Source: a virus
IMG/VR virus record: IMGVR_UViG_3300020214_000005
Span: 33,936 to 97,935 of that record
Strand: one strand, 5' to 3'
Length of the DNA: 64,000 bases
Positions within the stretch are counted from its first letter, which is position 1. Every line of letters begins with the position of its first letter. Under the pieces are notes generated by a model that was not told the DNA's origin, did not search any database, and saw nothing but the letters and a program-made list of their open reading frames with translations. The translations under genes were made by a program, and so were the position numbers. Below, in pieces: positions 1 to 5,915 of this stretch.

Positions 1-31
1 ACCGGTCGCGACGCACGCGCGACGAAACCAG

Positions 32-93
32 CGAAGACGGGACCGGGGAGCGCCGCGTCCCCCGAAGACGGGACCGGGGAGCGCCGCGTCCCC
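32..93. repeat. Perfect tandem duplication of a 31-bp GC-rich unit
   Basis: Two identical 31-bp units abut (32-62 and 63-93). Each contains GGGAC and GTCCC arms that can fold back, and a GGGACCG core that resembles box B of the intergenic repeats further right. No gene is visible in 1-281 apart from the end of the minus-strand gene that stops at 282. The function is unknown; a terminator-like hairpin is possible. Confidence 0.85.
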
Positions 94-150
94 GGGATGT
101 CAGTCGACGTGCGAAAAACGCCCAGGTTACGATCGACTCGGCGCGCGCCG

Positions 151-251
151 TTCCGGAGTCCAGCGGGAGTGCGCGGAAGAAAGAAACCGTCGGGACCGCG
201 GAACGGGGCGCGCCGCGCGCGCTTGCCTTGGTATCCCGACGGTGGCGGAAG
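151..251 (+). repeat. Composite intergenic repeat E1 (boxes A-B-C)
   Basis: Box A (TTCCGGAGTCCAGCG, 151-165), box B (GGGACCGCGGAACG, 192-205) and a one-mismatch box C (GACGGTGGCGGAAG, 238-251) occur in order. Boxes A and B are imperfect reverse complements, so the element can form a stem-loop, followed by box C next to the 3' end of the minus-strand gene at 282. The same order recurs near 0.8, 1.3, 4.1 and 8.0 kb, always in this orientation. No coding is seen in 94-281. Confidence 0.75.
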
Positions 252-281
252 AGCCGGTGGCCGCCGGGGCGGCCCGGGGGG

Positions 282-707
282 TCAGAGGTACTTCGCCACC
301 GAGTTGTAGGTGCTCGCGCTCACCGTCTGATCGTCCGTGAGCCTGAGCACCCGGATCGCCTGCGAAATCTCCTCGACCTCCCGCCTGTACTCGTAATCTT
401 GGTAGGTCTCGGGGGCTTCCGGCTCCTCCGGGAGCGACCCGGCGGGCAGCAACACGACCACGTTGAACCCGATCTTGTTCCCGCGCTCCTTCGACCTGTC
501 GTAGTAGGCCAGCCTCGACGCCTCCCCGACCTCGACCTTGCCCGCCCTGACGAGCTTGACGACCGCGCGGTTGTACGCCTCGATCGCCTTGTCGTACTCG
601 GCCTGTTCCCTTCCTCTGTTCTTGTAGCGGGCGTGCCGCTCGGCAAGACCCTTCTCGAGGTGAGAAATGAGAACGCTCGTTTTCACCTTTACCCTCACTG
701 TGGACAT
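282..707 (-). CDS. Hypothetical phage protein, 141 aa
   Basis: I do not recognise this protein. I chose the ATG at 707 because GGGAGG lies a few bases upstream; the in-frame ATG further up at 734 would fall almost at the predicted transcript start. The first half is basic and helical, and the C-terminal half has an acidic, proline-rich stretch followed by another helix. It has its own promoter (733-761) with a CRP-like site behind it, and its 3' end faces composite repeat E1. GC-rich third codon positions match the rest of the left arm. It is a single-gene transcription unit, probably early. Confidence 0.7.
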   Translation of the reverse strand: MSTVRVKVKTSVLISHLEKGLAERHARYKNRGREQAEYDKAIEAYNRAVVKLVRAGKVEVGEASRLAYYDRSKERGNKIGFNVVVLLPAGSLPEEPEAPETYQDYEYRREVEEISQAIRVLRLTDDQTVSASTYNSVAKYL

Positions 708-732
708 TGCTGCCTCCCTTTTCCTGCCAACC

Positions 733-761
733 ACGCTACGGACGAACCTAGCACCTTACAA
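733..761 (-). promoter_or_regulatory. Promoter TTGTAA-N17-TAGCGT (minus strand)
   Basis: Read on the minus strand, the -35 box TTGTAA (756-761) is followed after exactly 17 bp by the -10 box TAGCGT (733-738). This is the window's recurrent promoter pattern with one change in the -35 box. It drives the gene starting at 707 and gives a leader of about 20 nt carrying a ribosome-binding site. Confidence 0.7.
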
Positions 762-771
762 CCCACAAGGG

Positions 772-787
772 TGTGATCCACGTCACG
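772..787. promoter_or_regulatory. CRP-like operator TGTGA-N6-TCACG
   Basis: The half-sites TGTGA and TCACG are separated by 6 bp. The centre (779.5) lies 46.5 bp from the outer edge of the -10 box at 733, the same distance as at the two divergent promoter pairs. The pattern matches the TGTGA-N6-TCACA consensus known for Crp/GlxR regulators of Actinobacteria. Binding is inferred; no Crp-type regulator is encoded in the window. Confidence 0.55.
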
Positions 788-833
788 CGGCGGGCCGGGG
801 GCGGCCGGGGCGGGTTGCGCGCGGGGCGCTCAG

Positions 834-886
834 CTCCGGAGTCCAGCGCGTCGGGGCGCGGCGGCGACCGGGGGCGGGACCGCGGA
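834..886 (+). repeat. Composite intergenic repeat E2 (boxes A-B, box C degenerate)
   Basis: Box A (CTCCGGAGTCCAGCG, 834-848) and the core of box B (GGGACCGCGGA, 876-886) are present. A degenerate box C-like CGGTGGCCG lies near 920. It fills the spacer between the genes at 282-707 and 934-1161, which otherwise holds only a promoter and operator. Confidence 0.6.
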
Positions 887-933
887 TTTGCCGCGGGACG
901 GCACGGCCGTACGCCGGTGGCCGCCGGGGCGCG

Positions 934-1161
934 CTATTGCTCCGGGTCCCCCAGCGCGAACTGCTCGAGGGCCGCCATCGGGTTGAGGCCCTCGGTGAAG
1001 GCGAGTTGCTCCCAGTCGACCTGCGCGTCCCCGGGCGAGTACCCGCCCCCGCGGATCGAGTCGAGCATCCCCCGGTAATAGTGGATCGCCCGCTCCAACT
1101 CGTGGGCGAGGTCCTCCAGGTCCTCCTGTTGCTTCTCGGAGAGAGGGTTGTCGTTTTCCAT
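934..1161 (-). CDS. Hypothetical acidic protein, 75 aa, leaderless
   Basis: I do not recognise the family. The start is set by the promoter: the -10 box TAGCGT ends 7 nt before an ATG at 1161, so the transcript should begin at or next to the start codon. The N-terminal half is an acidic helix beginning around residue 8 and the rest is loop-rich. The longer reading that starts upstream lies inside the promoter and is rejected. It is a monocistronic unit between repeats E2 and E3. Confidence 0.7.
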   Translation of the reverse strand: MENDNPLSEKQQEDLEDLAHELERAIHYYRGMLDSIRGGGYSPGDAQVDWEQLAFTEGLNPMAALEQFALGDPEQ

Positions 1162-1168
1162 GCCCCGA

Positions 1169-1197
1169 ACGCTATCGCCACTTCTTGCGAGTTGCAA
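1169..1197 (-). promoter_or_regulatory. Promoter TTGCAA-N17-TAGCGT (minus strand)
   Basis: The -35 box TTGCAA is at 1192-1197, then 17 bp, then TAGCGT at 1169-1174. The ATG of the downstream gene begins 7 nt after the -10 box, predicting leaderless mRNA. No CRP-like site is visible nearby. Confidence 0.75.
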
Positions 1198-1258
1198 CCA
1201 ACAAGATGCGGCCCTCGGGTAGATCCGCGCCGCGCACGCGGCGGCGACCCGCGGCGCG

Positions 1259-1377
1259 CTCCGGAGTCCAGCGCGTCGCGCGCGTCCCCGCGGAGGGTTG
1301 CGGCGCCCGTCACGGGTCGTCGGGACCGCGGAACGAAACGCGCCGCGGGGGGCTTGCGGGTGCGACGGTGGCGGATG
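1259..1377 (+). repeat. Composite intergenic repeat E3 (boxes A-B-C)
   Basis: Box A is at 1259-1273, a perfect box B (GGGACCGCGGAACG) at 1322-1335 and a perfect box C (GACGGTGGCGGATG) at 1364-1377. Box A sits in the loop of a hairpin with a 7-bp GC stem. Box C ends 5 bp from the stop codon of the minus-strand gene at 1383. Nothing else is seen between 1198 and 1382. Confidence 0.8.
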
Positions 1378-1382
1378 GGCCG

Positions 1383-1880
1383 CTAGCCCATCGAGTGGAC
1401 GATGTCCAGGATCCGCGACTCAATCGCGTCGCGGAGGTCGCCGCGACCGTCGGTCTCGACGAGCGGGTCGCCCGGGTCGTCGGCGAAACGCATCACGGAG
1501 GTCATCCGGTCCAGGCCCTCGATCACGATGCTCAGCCTGACCTTCCGCCTCCCGGGGTGGTCGGCCGGGGCGGTGTCGGGCAGGTCGCCAGGGGCGGCCC
1601 AGCCGTGGGACACCAGGACGAGGGCGCAGCCCGCGCGGACGGCCTGGGCGAAGTCGGGGTGCTCGATCCCCGCGTATGGGTCGGGCGCGCAGCCGTCGTA
1701 CGCGATGCCGCCCTCGAGTGCCCTGTACAAATGGAAGAAGCCGGACTGCCTGTCGGGCTCGACGCCGGCCTCGCGCATCTGGGCGAGGAGTGCCTCCTCG
1801 TGCGCGGGCTCGACCCTGGGCCTGACCACGTCGTGGATGATCGCCTCCACCGCGCGGGCGAAACTCGTGTCGCGCCCCAC
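1383..1880 (-). CDS. Hypothetical protein, 165 aa
   Basis: I do not recognise this protein. It starts with GTG at 1880, one base after the stop of the gene upstream, so the two are cotranscribed and probably translationally coupled. The sequence alternates helices with a hydrophobic stretch (ALVLVSHGW) around the middle, suggesting a small soluble enzyme-like fold, but no catalytic motif is evident. It is the second gene of an operon driven by the promoter at 2315-2343. Confidence 0.65.
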   Translation of the reverse strand: MGRDTSFARAVEAIIHDVVRPRVEPAHEEALLAQMREAGVEPDRQSGFFHLYRALEGGIAYDGCAPDPYAGIEHPDFAQAVRAGCALVLVSHGWAAPGDLPDTAPADHPGRRKVRLSIVIEGLDRMTSVMRFADDPGDPLVETDGRGDLRDAIESRILDIVHSMG

Positions 1881-1881
1881 C

Positions 1882-2289
1882 TCAGGCCCCCACGTGGTGC
1901 AGGCCCGCGAGCTCGTCGAAACGGGCGACGAGGTTGGGGACGTAGAGCCTGACGCGGCCCTGGTCGTGCCCCCACCAGGCGAAAACCTCCACGTTCGGGC
2001 CGTCGTGGCTGTCCCACGCGACCTCGCACCGCGGGCCCCCGCAGGTGCGCAGCACGATCACGGTGGCCCCGTGGTCGTAGCCCCTGACGTCCACCCTCAC
2101 GGAGACGTCCAGGACGGTCTCATTCACCCACAGGGAGAACGGATCCTCGCCGTGGTCGACGAGGTCGTCCATCTCGAGGGACTTCAGCGCGTCGGCCGCC
2201 CCCTCGCCCCCGGACAGGGCCGCGTCCAGGGCGCGGACCTCGTCCGCGATGTGCTGGGCGTACTCCTGGGCCTCGTTCTGTTCGTTCAT
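1882..2289 (-). CDS. Hypothetical protein, 135 aa
   Basis: I do not recognise the family. The ATG at 2289 is preceded by a GGAGGGG ribosome-binding site; the longer reading would start inside the promoter. The first 60 residues are helical and acidic, and the second half is rich in beta-type segments (VTVIVL, VEVFAWWG, VRLYVPN). It is the first gene of a two-gene operon with the 165-aa gene. It is transcribed divergently from the operon starting at 2415, sharing the CRP-like operator at 2354-2369. Confidence 0.7.
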   Translation of the reverse strand: MNEQNEAQEYAQHIADEVRALDAALSGGEGAADALKSLEMDDLVDHGEDPFSLWVNETVLDVSVRVDVRGYDHGATVIVLRTCGGPRCEVAWDSHDGPNVEVFAWWGHDQGRVRLYVPNLVARFDELAGLHHVGA

Positions 2290-2314
2290 AAACCCCTCCA
2301 TTCCTAGGCCAGGA

Positions 2315-2343
2315 ACGCTACCCGGCCGCCTTGTTGGTTGCAA
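2315..2343 (-). promoter_or_regulatory. Promoter TTGCAA-N17-TAGCGT (minus strand), divergent pair 1
   Basis: TTGCAA at 2338-2343, a 17-bp spacer and TAGCGT at 2315-2320 are read leftward. The transcript has a leader of about 20 nt with a GGAGGGG site before the ATG at 2289. The -35 box lies 10 bp from the shared operator, mirror-symmetric with the plus-strand promoter. Confidence 0.8.
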
Positions 2344-2353
2344 CCGTTAAAGG

Positions 2354-2369
2354 TGTGAAAAACGTCACA
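2354..2369. promoter_or_regulatory. CRP-like operator TGTGA-N6-TCACA between divergent promoters
   Basis: A perfect palindrome, TGTGA-AAAACG-TCACA. Its centre (2361.5) is 46.5 bp from the outer edge of both flanking -10 boxes, so one site controls both promoters symmetrically. The consensus is that of Crp/GlxR-type cAMP receptor proteins. Whether it activates or represses cannot be told from sequence; a centre near -53 is not a classical CRP class I or II position. Confidence 0.7.
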
Positions 2370-2379
2370 CACTTAAAGG

Positions 2380-2408
2380 TTGCAAGGGGCAAGGCGGGCT
2401 CGTAGCGT
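2380..2408 (+). promoter_or_regulatory. Promoter TTGCAA-N17-TAGCGT (plus strand), divergent pair 1
   Basis: TTGCAA at 2380-2385, a 17-bp spacer and TAGCGT at 2403-2408. The GTG start at 2415 lies 6 nt beyond the -10 box, so the first gene of the operon is predicted to be leaderless. Confidence 0.8.
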
Positions 2409-2414
2409 GGCGGT

Positions 2415-2687
2415 GTGCAAATCTCCACGATCACGGACAGCCTCTCCAGCAGGTACGCGGCGACCGACGAGGTCGCCGTGGCCTGGTGGGACAGGGAATG
2501 GTTCGAGCGGATGCTCGACCAGAAGCTCTCCGACGAGCAGTGGGACGCCGTGCTCCTGGCCGCCGAGAAGGTGCTGGAGTTCTCCAACCTGGGCGACTGG
2601 ATGACGGACGCCGCGGCGGACACCATCTACGAGCTCGAACGGCGGCGGATGACCGACAAGAAACCAAGGAAGAAACGGAGCAAATAG
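2415..2687 (+). CDS. Hypothetical protein, 90 aa, leaderless GTG start
   Basis: I do not recognise this protein. The GTG is placed 6 nt after the -10 box with no room for a ribosome-binding site. The sequence is helical, with tryptophan-rich segments (WWDREWF near residue 24) and a strongly basic tail ending in KKPRKKRSK, which could bind nucleic acid. It opens a four-gene operon ending at 3771, spaced from the next gene by one base. Confidence 0.7.
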   Translation: MQISTITDSLSSRYAATDEVAVAWWDREWFERMLDQKLSDEQWDAVLLAAEKVLEFSNLGDWMTDAAADTIYELERRRMTDKKPRKKRSK

Positions 2688-2688
2688 A

Positions 2689-2952
2689 ATGACCAGGAAG
2701 CGCAAGACCACCTACTACGTGTACCACGCGGGAACGGACACGCTCATCGACGCCGCCGACGGAACGTTCGTTTTCAGCGACGAGGACTTCAGCGACGAGG
2801 AGCGAGAGGCACTCGACGACAACCCGTACCTCGCCAAGGACGTGGGCGTGCGGCTCACGACGCTCATCCGCGCCTACGAGAAGCTCTGCGCCGAGGAGGC
2901 CGCCCGGGCGAAGAGGACCAGGAAGAAGAACGGGAAGAAGGGGAGGAAATAA
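2689..2952 (+). CDS. Hypothetical protein with basic ends, 87 aa
   Basis: I do not recognise the family. The start ATG follows the previous stop by one base. The first residues are basic, followed by YYVYHAG and a very acidic middle (FSDEDFSDEER), then a lysine/arginine-rich tail. The charge segregation suggests a small nucleic-acid or protein-binding factor. The stop overlaps the ATG of the next gene, so translation is coupled. Confidence 0.65.
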   Translation: MTRKRKTTYYVYHAGTDTLIDAADGTFVFSDEDFSDEEREALDDNPYLAKDVGVRLTTLIRAYEKLCAEEAARAKRTRKKNGKKGRK

Positions 2953-3500
2953 TGGGACTCGACCAATACCTCTACGCGAGGAAGCACATCTCCGGGTACG
3001 AGTTCTACGGCGAGAAGGCCAGGGCGGAGTTCGCCGCGGTGAAGGAGGCGGCCGGGATGTCCGCGGTGAAGGCCGACGGCGGGATCGGCGTCGGCCTCAA
3101 CGGCAGCGTCTCGTTGTGCGTGGCGTACTGGCGCAAGGCCAACGCCATCCACGGATGGTTCGTCAGGGAGTTCGCCCGGGACGGCGTGGACGACTGCCGC
3201 GAGATGTGGATCCCCCGCGAGGGGCTCGTCTCGCTGCGCCACGTCTGCGAGGAACTGCTCGCCGACAGGGACCCGCAGAAGGCCGCGCAACTGCTGCCGC
3301 CCACGGACGGGTTCTTCTTCGGGTCGTACGAGATCGACGACTGGTACTGGGGCGACCTCTCGCACACCGTGTCGCAGATGAACTCGGTCCTGAACGACTG
3401 GTTCTCGGCCGGCCGCAAGCCCGCGGGCCTCAGGATCGAGGCCGAGGAGACGACCGCCCCCCTGGGCGACATCGACTTCTACTACCAGGCGAGCTGGTGA
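2952..3500 (+). CDS. Conserved phage protein of unknown function (MGLDQYLYARKH family), 182 aa
   Basis: The N-terminus MGLDQYLYARKH, a central YWRKANAIHGWFV segment around residue 56 and GFFFGSYEIDDWY around residue 118 match a small protein family that I recall from many phages and some bacteria. Its function is not established, and occasional annotation as phosphoglycerate kinase has no motif support here. The conserved aromatic, histidine and acidic residues suggest a binding or enzymatic pocket. It is the third gene of the operon, overlapping the previous gene by one base. Confidence 0.8.
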   Translation: MGLDQYLYARKHISGYEFYGEKARAEFAAVKEAAGMSAVKADGGIGVGLNGSVSLCVAYWRKANAIHGWFVREFARDGVDDCREMWIPREGLVSLRHVCEELLADRDPQKAAQLLPPTDGFFFGSYEIDDWYWGDLSHTVSQMNSVLNDWFSAGRKPAGLRIEAEETTAPLGDIDFYYQASW

Positions 3501-3504
3501 CGCG

Positions 3505-3771
3505 ATGGGACGCATCTCGACCGAGGGAATGATCGAGGCCGGCGACGAGCTCGGCCTGCCCAGGCGGCAGCAGCTGCTCTGGCACCTGTCGTCCAACCAC
3601 TACCCCCCGGTCCACCCCAGCTTCGCGGGGACCGCGGAGGAGGCGATACGCCTCGCCGATCTCGGCGAGTGGGACGCCGAGGTGACGATGCCCAACGGCC
3701 TCGTGCGCACCGCGGCGTTCATAGTCGAGGGCCTCCACCTGAAGCCCTTCCTGGCCGGGGAGGAGGACTAG
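3505..3771 (+). CDS. Hypothetical protein, 88 aa
   Basis: I do not recognise this protein. It starts with ATG four bases after the preceding stop. It is acidic, with a helix around residues 8-20 and a beta-type C-terminal part (EVTMPNGLVRTAAFIVEGL). It is the last gene of the 2415-3771 operon and is followed by a convergent minus-strand gene at 3788. No clear terminator hairpin with a T-tract lies between them. Confidence 0.6.
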   Translation: MGRISTEGMIEAGDELGLPRRQQLLWHLSSNHYPPVHPSFAGTAEEAIRLADLGEWDAEVTMPNGLVRTAAFIVEGLHLKPFLAGEED

Positions 3772-3787
3772 CCGTGAGCCGGGGGCG

Positions 3788-3964
3788 TCAGAACCCCTTG
3801 GTCCGGTTCCTCCTCGCGTAGACGAAGTTGTGCAGCGAGCAGCACGGGTTGCGGTTGTACGAGTTCAGGACCACGTCGCAACCGGGCTCGGCGCACGTCC
3901 TGGGGCCGTCGCCGTACTTCCTCCTGTGCCTCCAGTCGCGGTGGTACTTCGCATCGTGTCCCAT
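3788..3964 (-). CDS. Small cysteine-rich zinc-finger protein, 58 aa
   Basis: A short minus-strand gene that is easily missed because of its length. It starts with MGHDAKYHRDWRHRRKYG and carries a likely metal-binding set C24-x4-C29, C41-C42 and H45, followed by a basic tail ending RTKGF. The spacing resembles small HNH-type or zinc-ribbon nucleic-acid-binding proteins of actinophages. A TAGGAT -10-like box lies 9 nt before the ATG, but no good -35 box is seen. The antisense reading frames lack such structure. The metal binding is inferred. Confidence 0.7.
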   Translation of the reverse strand: MGHDAKYHRDWRHRRKYGDGPRTCAEPGCDVVLNSYNRNPCCSLHNFVYARRNRTKGF

Positions 3965-4003
3965 CAGGCACCCATCCTAGCGGGAAGACGCGCCCGCGCG
4001 CCG

Positions 4004-4257
4004 TTCCGGAGTCCAGCGCGCCGCGGTAGGATGGTGGTCGCCGGCGTAGCCCAACCGGGAGAGGCGCGAGACTTAAAATCTCGAGAGTGAGAGTTCGAAC
4101 CTCTCCGCCGGCACGACGCGCGCCGTTCCCGAGTCCAGCGCGCCGGGCCGCCGACGGCGGCCGGCCGCTCGGGACCGCGGAGCGGGACGACGGGGAACGG
4201 GACCGCGGAGCCCGCCGCGGGAGCCCCGGGGGGCTCCGTATCCGACGGTGGCGGATG
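4004..4257 (+). repeat. Composite intergenic repeat E4 (two A, two B, one C box) flanking a tRNA
   Basis: Box A at 4004-4018 lies just before the tRNA and a second box A (TTCCCGAGTCCAGCG) at 4126-4140 just after it. Box B copies are at 4171-4184 and 4199-4210, and a perfect box C at 4244-4257 ends beside the stop of the gene at 4263. The tRNA therefore looks inserted into, or amplified together with, this repeat family. Confidence 0.75.
4040..4113 (+). tRNA. tRNA with anticodon UAA (Leu by codon), short variable loop
   Basis: The 7-bp acceptor arms (4040-4046 and 4106-4112) pair perfectly. The T arm is GAGAG-TTCGAAC-CTCTC and the anticodon stem is CGAGA/TCTCG around the loop CTTAAAA, giving anticodon UAA at 4074-4076. 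A73 is the discriminator and CCA is not encoded. UAA reads UUA leucine codons. A leucine tRNA should have a long variable arm, but only 5 nt (AGAGT) are present, so the charging enzyme and identity are uncertain. An ochre-suppressor reading would need the loop shifted by one base and is not supported. Confidence 0.85.
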
Positions 4258-4262
4258 ACCCG

Positions 4263-4490
4263 TCACCAATGGCGCCAGGTCCTCCCCCATCTCGGGGACG
4301 TCGAGCGCAGGTAGTCGGCCGCCCCGGGCAGCCTGCCGCCGATCACCTCGGGCAGGACCACGTGCACGAGCAGGTCCACCACCCTCACGAACCTGCACGG
4401 GGAACCGAAGCGCGTCCTGCTCACGGGGAGCAGCTCGTGGCCCCGGGCCAGCAGCAGGCGCGTGCTGACGCGGACGAAGATCCCGATCAC
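4263..4490 (-). CDS. Hypothetical protein, 75 aa, coupled to an upstream mini-ORF
   Basis: I do not recognise this protein. GTG at 4490 overlaps the stop of an 11-codon ORF (GTGA), so translation probably depends on reinitiation. Third codon positions are almost all G or C, as in neighbouring genes. The middle is hydrophobic (RVVDLLVHVVLPEVIGG), possibly membrane-associated or a hydrophobic core, and the C-terminus is tryptophan- and arginine-rich. It is driven by the promoter at 4530-4558 and ends beside box C of repeat E4. Confidence 0.6.
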   Translation of the reverse strand: MIGIFVRVSTRLLLARGHELLPVSRTRFGSPCRFVRVVDLLVHVVLPEVIGGRLPGAADYLRSTSPRWGRTWRHW

Positions 4491-4522
4491 GCCCCCGCCG
4501 ATCGCATCCGTTGGTTGTCCAT
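4487..4522 (-). CDS. Leaderless 11-residue mini-ORF (MDNQRMRSAGA)
   Basis: The ATG at 4522 lies exactly 7 nt after the -10 box TAGCGT, the same geometry as other leaderless genes of this arm. The ORF has 11 codons and its TGA overlaps the GTG of the 75-aa gene. It could be a regulatory leader peptide or the remnant of a frameshifted N-terminus. A single-base indel joining both frames is the main alternative. Confidence 0.5.
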   Translation of the reverse strand: MDNQRMRSAGA

Positions 4523-4529
4523 CCCCCGA

Positions 4530-4558
4530 ACGCTACCTGGCCGCCTTGTTGGTTGCAA
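4530..4558 (-). promoter_or_regulatory. Promoter TTGCAA-N17-TAGCGT (minus strand), divergent pair 2
   Basis: TTGCAA is at 4553-4558, TAGCGT at 4530-4535, with a 17-bp spacer. An ATG begins 7 nt downstream. The sequence from the -35 box through the spacer is nearly identical to the minus-strand promoter at 2315-2343, pointing to duplication of the whole control region. Confidence 0.8.
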
Positions 4559-4568
4559 CCCACAAGGC

Positions 4569-4584
4569 TGTGAAGAATGTCACA
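4569..4584. promoter_or_regulatory. CRP-like operator TGTGA-N6-TCACA, divergent pair 2
   Basis: TGTGA-AGAATG-TCACA is centred at 4576.5, again 46.5 bp from the outer edges of the -10 boxes on both sides. The 6-bp core differs from that of the first operator while the half-sites are kept, as expected for a protein-binding site under selection. Confidence 0.7.
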
Positions 4585-4594
4585 CACTTAAAGG

Positions 4595-4623
4595 TTGCAA
4601 GAGGCAAGGTGGGATCGTAGCGT
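4595..4623 (+). promoter_or_regulatory. Promoter TTGCAA-N17-TAGCGT (plus strand), divergent pair 2
   Basis: TTGCAA at 4595-4600, a 17-bp spacer and TAGCGT at 4618-4623. The ATG at 4631 lies 7 nt further, so the first gene of the long operon 4631-6442 should be leaderless. Confidence 0.8.
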
Positions 4624-4630
4624 GGTGGCC

Positions 4631-4870
4631 ATGGAAACAAAGTACCCAGACATAAACATCCCGATGGTCGGCGAGGACGGCAACGCCTTCTCGATCCTCG
4701 GCCGCATCAGGCGCATCATGCGACGCGCCAACCTGCCCGACTCCGAGTGGGAGGCGTTCCGCGCCGAGGCGACCTCGGGCGACTACGACAACCTGCTCGC
4801 GACCGTCATGCGATGGTTCGAGGTGGATCGCGACCTGGACGACGACCACGAAGACGAGGACTACGAATGA
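4631..4870 (+). CDS. Conserved small protein of unknown function, 79 aa, leaderless
   Basis: The start is set by the promoter (ATG 7 nt after the -10 box); a longer upstream reading would begin within the promoter. The pattern YPDI-x5-VGEDGNAFSILGRIRRIMRRA followed by SGDYDNLLATVMRWFEV matches a small protein family that I recall from actinobacteria and their phages, function unknown. It ends in a very acidic tail. The stop overlaps the ATG of the next gene (ATGA). Confidence 0.75.
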   Translation: METKYPDINIPMVGEDGNAFSILGRIRRIMRRANLPDSEWEAFRAEATSGDYDNLLATVMRWFEVDRDLDDDHEDEDYE

Positions 4871-5265
4871 GCACGAAGCTCCAGGCCGACTACGAGAAGC
4901 ACGACGCCTACGACCTGGACGAGGGCTGGGCGGCGACCCGCGAGCACGCGGAGAACGCGATCCTCATCGCGTTCGACGGCTGCCACAAGATCTACCTCGC
5001 CATGGACGAGGCCCAGGCGAGGTGGTTCCGGGACAACTACAACGGCCGGGGCTGCGACGACCGCACCTTCGCCGGCTCGCCCGACCAGATGTTCGACCAG
5101 CTCACCGAGTGGTACGAGGATTCCTGCTCGCTGCGGTTCATCCAGGCGGTCTGGAAGAACGAGGACGACCCGAACGCGGGCTTCGTTTCGCTCATCGACC
5201 AGGGCGCGGGCGACCCGAGGGACGAGTACGAGGACGACGAGGACGACGAGGACTACGATGGCTGA
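4867..5265 (+). CDS. Hypothetical acidic protein, 132 aa
   Basis: I do not recognise the family. The ATG at 4867 overlaps the preceding stop by 4 bp. The core is a mixed alpha/beta sequence rich in aromatic residues (residues 1-105), and the last 20 residues are almost entirely D and E. The acidic tail is similar in character to that of the preceding 79-aa gene product, suggesting DNA mimicry or a charge-based partner, which is speculative. It overlaps the next gene by 8 bp. Confidence 0.7.
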   Translation: MSTKLQADYEKHDAYDLDEGWAATREHAENAILIAFDGCHKIYLAMDEAQARWFRDNYNGRGCDDRTFAGSPDQMFDQLTEWYEDSCSLRFIQAVWKNEDDPNAGFVSLIDQGAGDPRDEYEDDEDDEDYDG

Positions 5266-5521
5266 CCCGGTGCTGTACCACGGCACGCCCGTGGCGTTCC
5301 CGAGCCGCACGCGCAAGGTTCACCCCACGCCGACGACGCAGGACACGGGCGGCTACCCGCCGGGTTGGCGCATCGCGCACGCGACCAGCGACATGGCCGA
5401 GGCGCGGCGATACGGCGCGGTCGTCTACGAGGTCGCATTCGACGAGCACACGCAAGAGGGGTACGGCGACACCTGCTACTTCAGCGAGCGCGGGTTCCGC
5501 ATCGTCAGGCGGGTGTCCTAG
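5258..5521 (+). CDS. Small protein with possible ADP-ribosyltransferase-like (Arr-type) features, 87 aa
   Basis: The sequence begins MADPVLYHGTPVAF, then has a WRIAHATSD-x-AEARRYG segment (residues 37-51) and VYEVAFD. The order Y-H-G-T, then a turn with 'AT-D---A--YG', then V-Y-E-V, resembles the short rifampin ADP-ribosyltransferase (Arr) class. That class is around 130-140 residues, so this protein is short, and the catalytic triad cannot be assigned with confidence. It lies in an operon of small early genes, where host-modifying enzymes are common in phages. It may equally be an unrelated fold. Confidence 0.5.
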   Translation: MADPVLYHGTPVAFPSRTRKVHPTPTTQDTGGYPPGWRIAHATSDMAEARRYGAVVYEVAFDEHTQEGYGDTCYFSERGFRIVRRVS

Positions 5522-5914
5522 GTGGGCACCCCGACCCGCGAGGAGTTCCGGGCGTTCCGCGCCCAGCGCCCCGACGCCATGGGCGTGCACGACGACATGA
5601 GGACGGAGTACGGCCCGGTGGGCCCGCTCCTCCCGGCCGTCCACGGCGCCGACGGGAGGCCGACCAAGGAGACCATCGAGGCGTACGAGAAGCTGAGGGG
5701 GGTCTGCGCGAGCCGCTCGGCGGTCGGATCGGTCTGGACCGTGTACGAGGAGACCGCGGATTCCGCGGTCACCCGGAGGGACCGCGTCTATGCGCGCAAC
5801 AAGCTCGAGCTGAACAGCCACAGCGACAGGATAAAGGTCCTCGGATGGGTCGTCACCGCCAAGGCATCGGGCCCGGTGTACCAGGTCTACCTCCTCGACA
5901 GGGACGAGCTCTGA
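5522..5914 (+). CDS. Hypothetical protein, 130 aa
   Basis: I do not recognise it. GTG at 5522 directly follows the previous stop. The N-terminal 50 residues are helical and charged; the second half contains several beta-type stretches (SVWTVYEE, IKVLGWVVTA, GPVYQVYLLD). No catalytic motif is seen. It is the fourth gene of the operon from 4631, one base before the next ATG. Confidence 0.65.
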   Translation: MGTPTREEFRAFRAQRPDAMGVHDDMRTEYGPVGPLLPAVHGADGRPTKETIEAYEKLRGVCASRSAVGSVWTVYEETADSAVTRRDRVYARNKLELNSHSDRIKVLGWVVTAKASGPVYQVYLLDRDEL

Positions 5915-5915
5915 C

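Noticed and set aside
228-2307. Long plus-strand ORFs across the minus-strand genes at 282-2289
   Set aside because: They are antisense shadows produced by GC-rich third positions; they are rich in R, G and P, have no start signals, and the opposite strand has promoters and coupled starts.
3768-3971. 67-residue minus-strand ORF
   Set aside because: It is an out-of-frame shadow of the 58-residue zinc-finger gene, which has the coherent sequence.
4040-4113. Reading the tRNA as an ochre suppressor (anticodon UUA)
   Set aside because: It would need U33 replaced by C and a shifted loop; the standard 7-nt loop gives UAA, which reads UUA.
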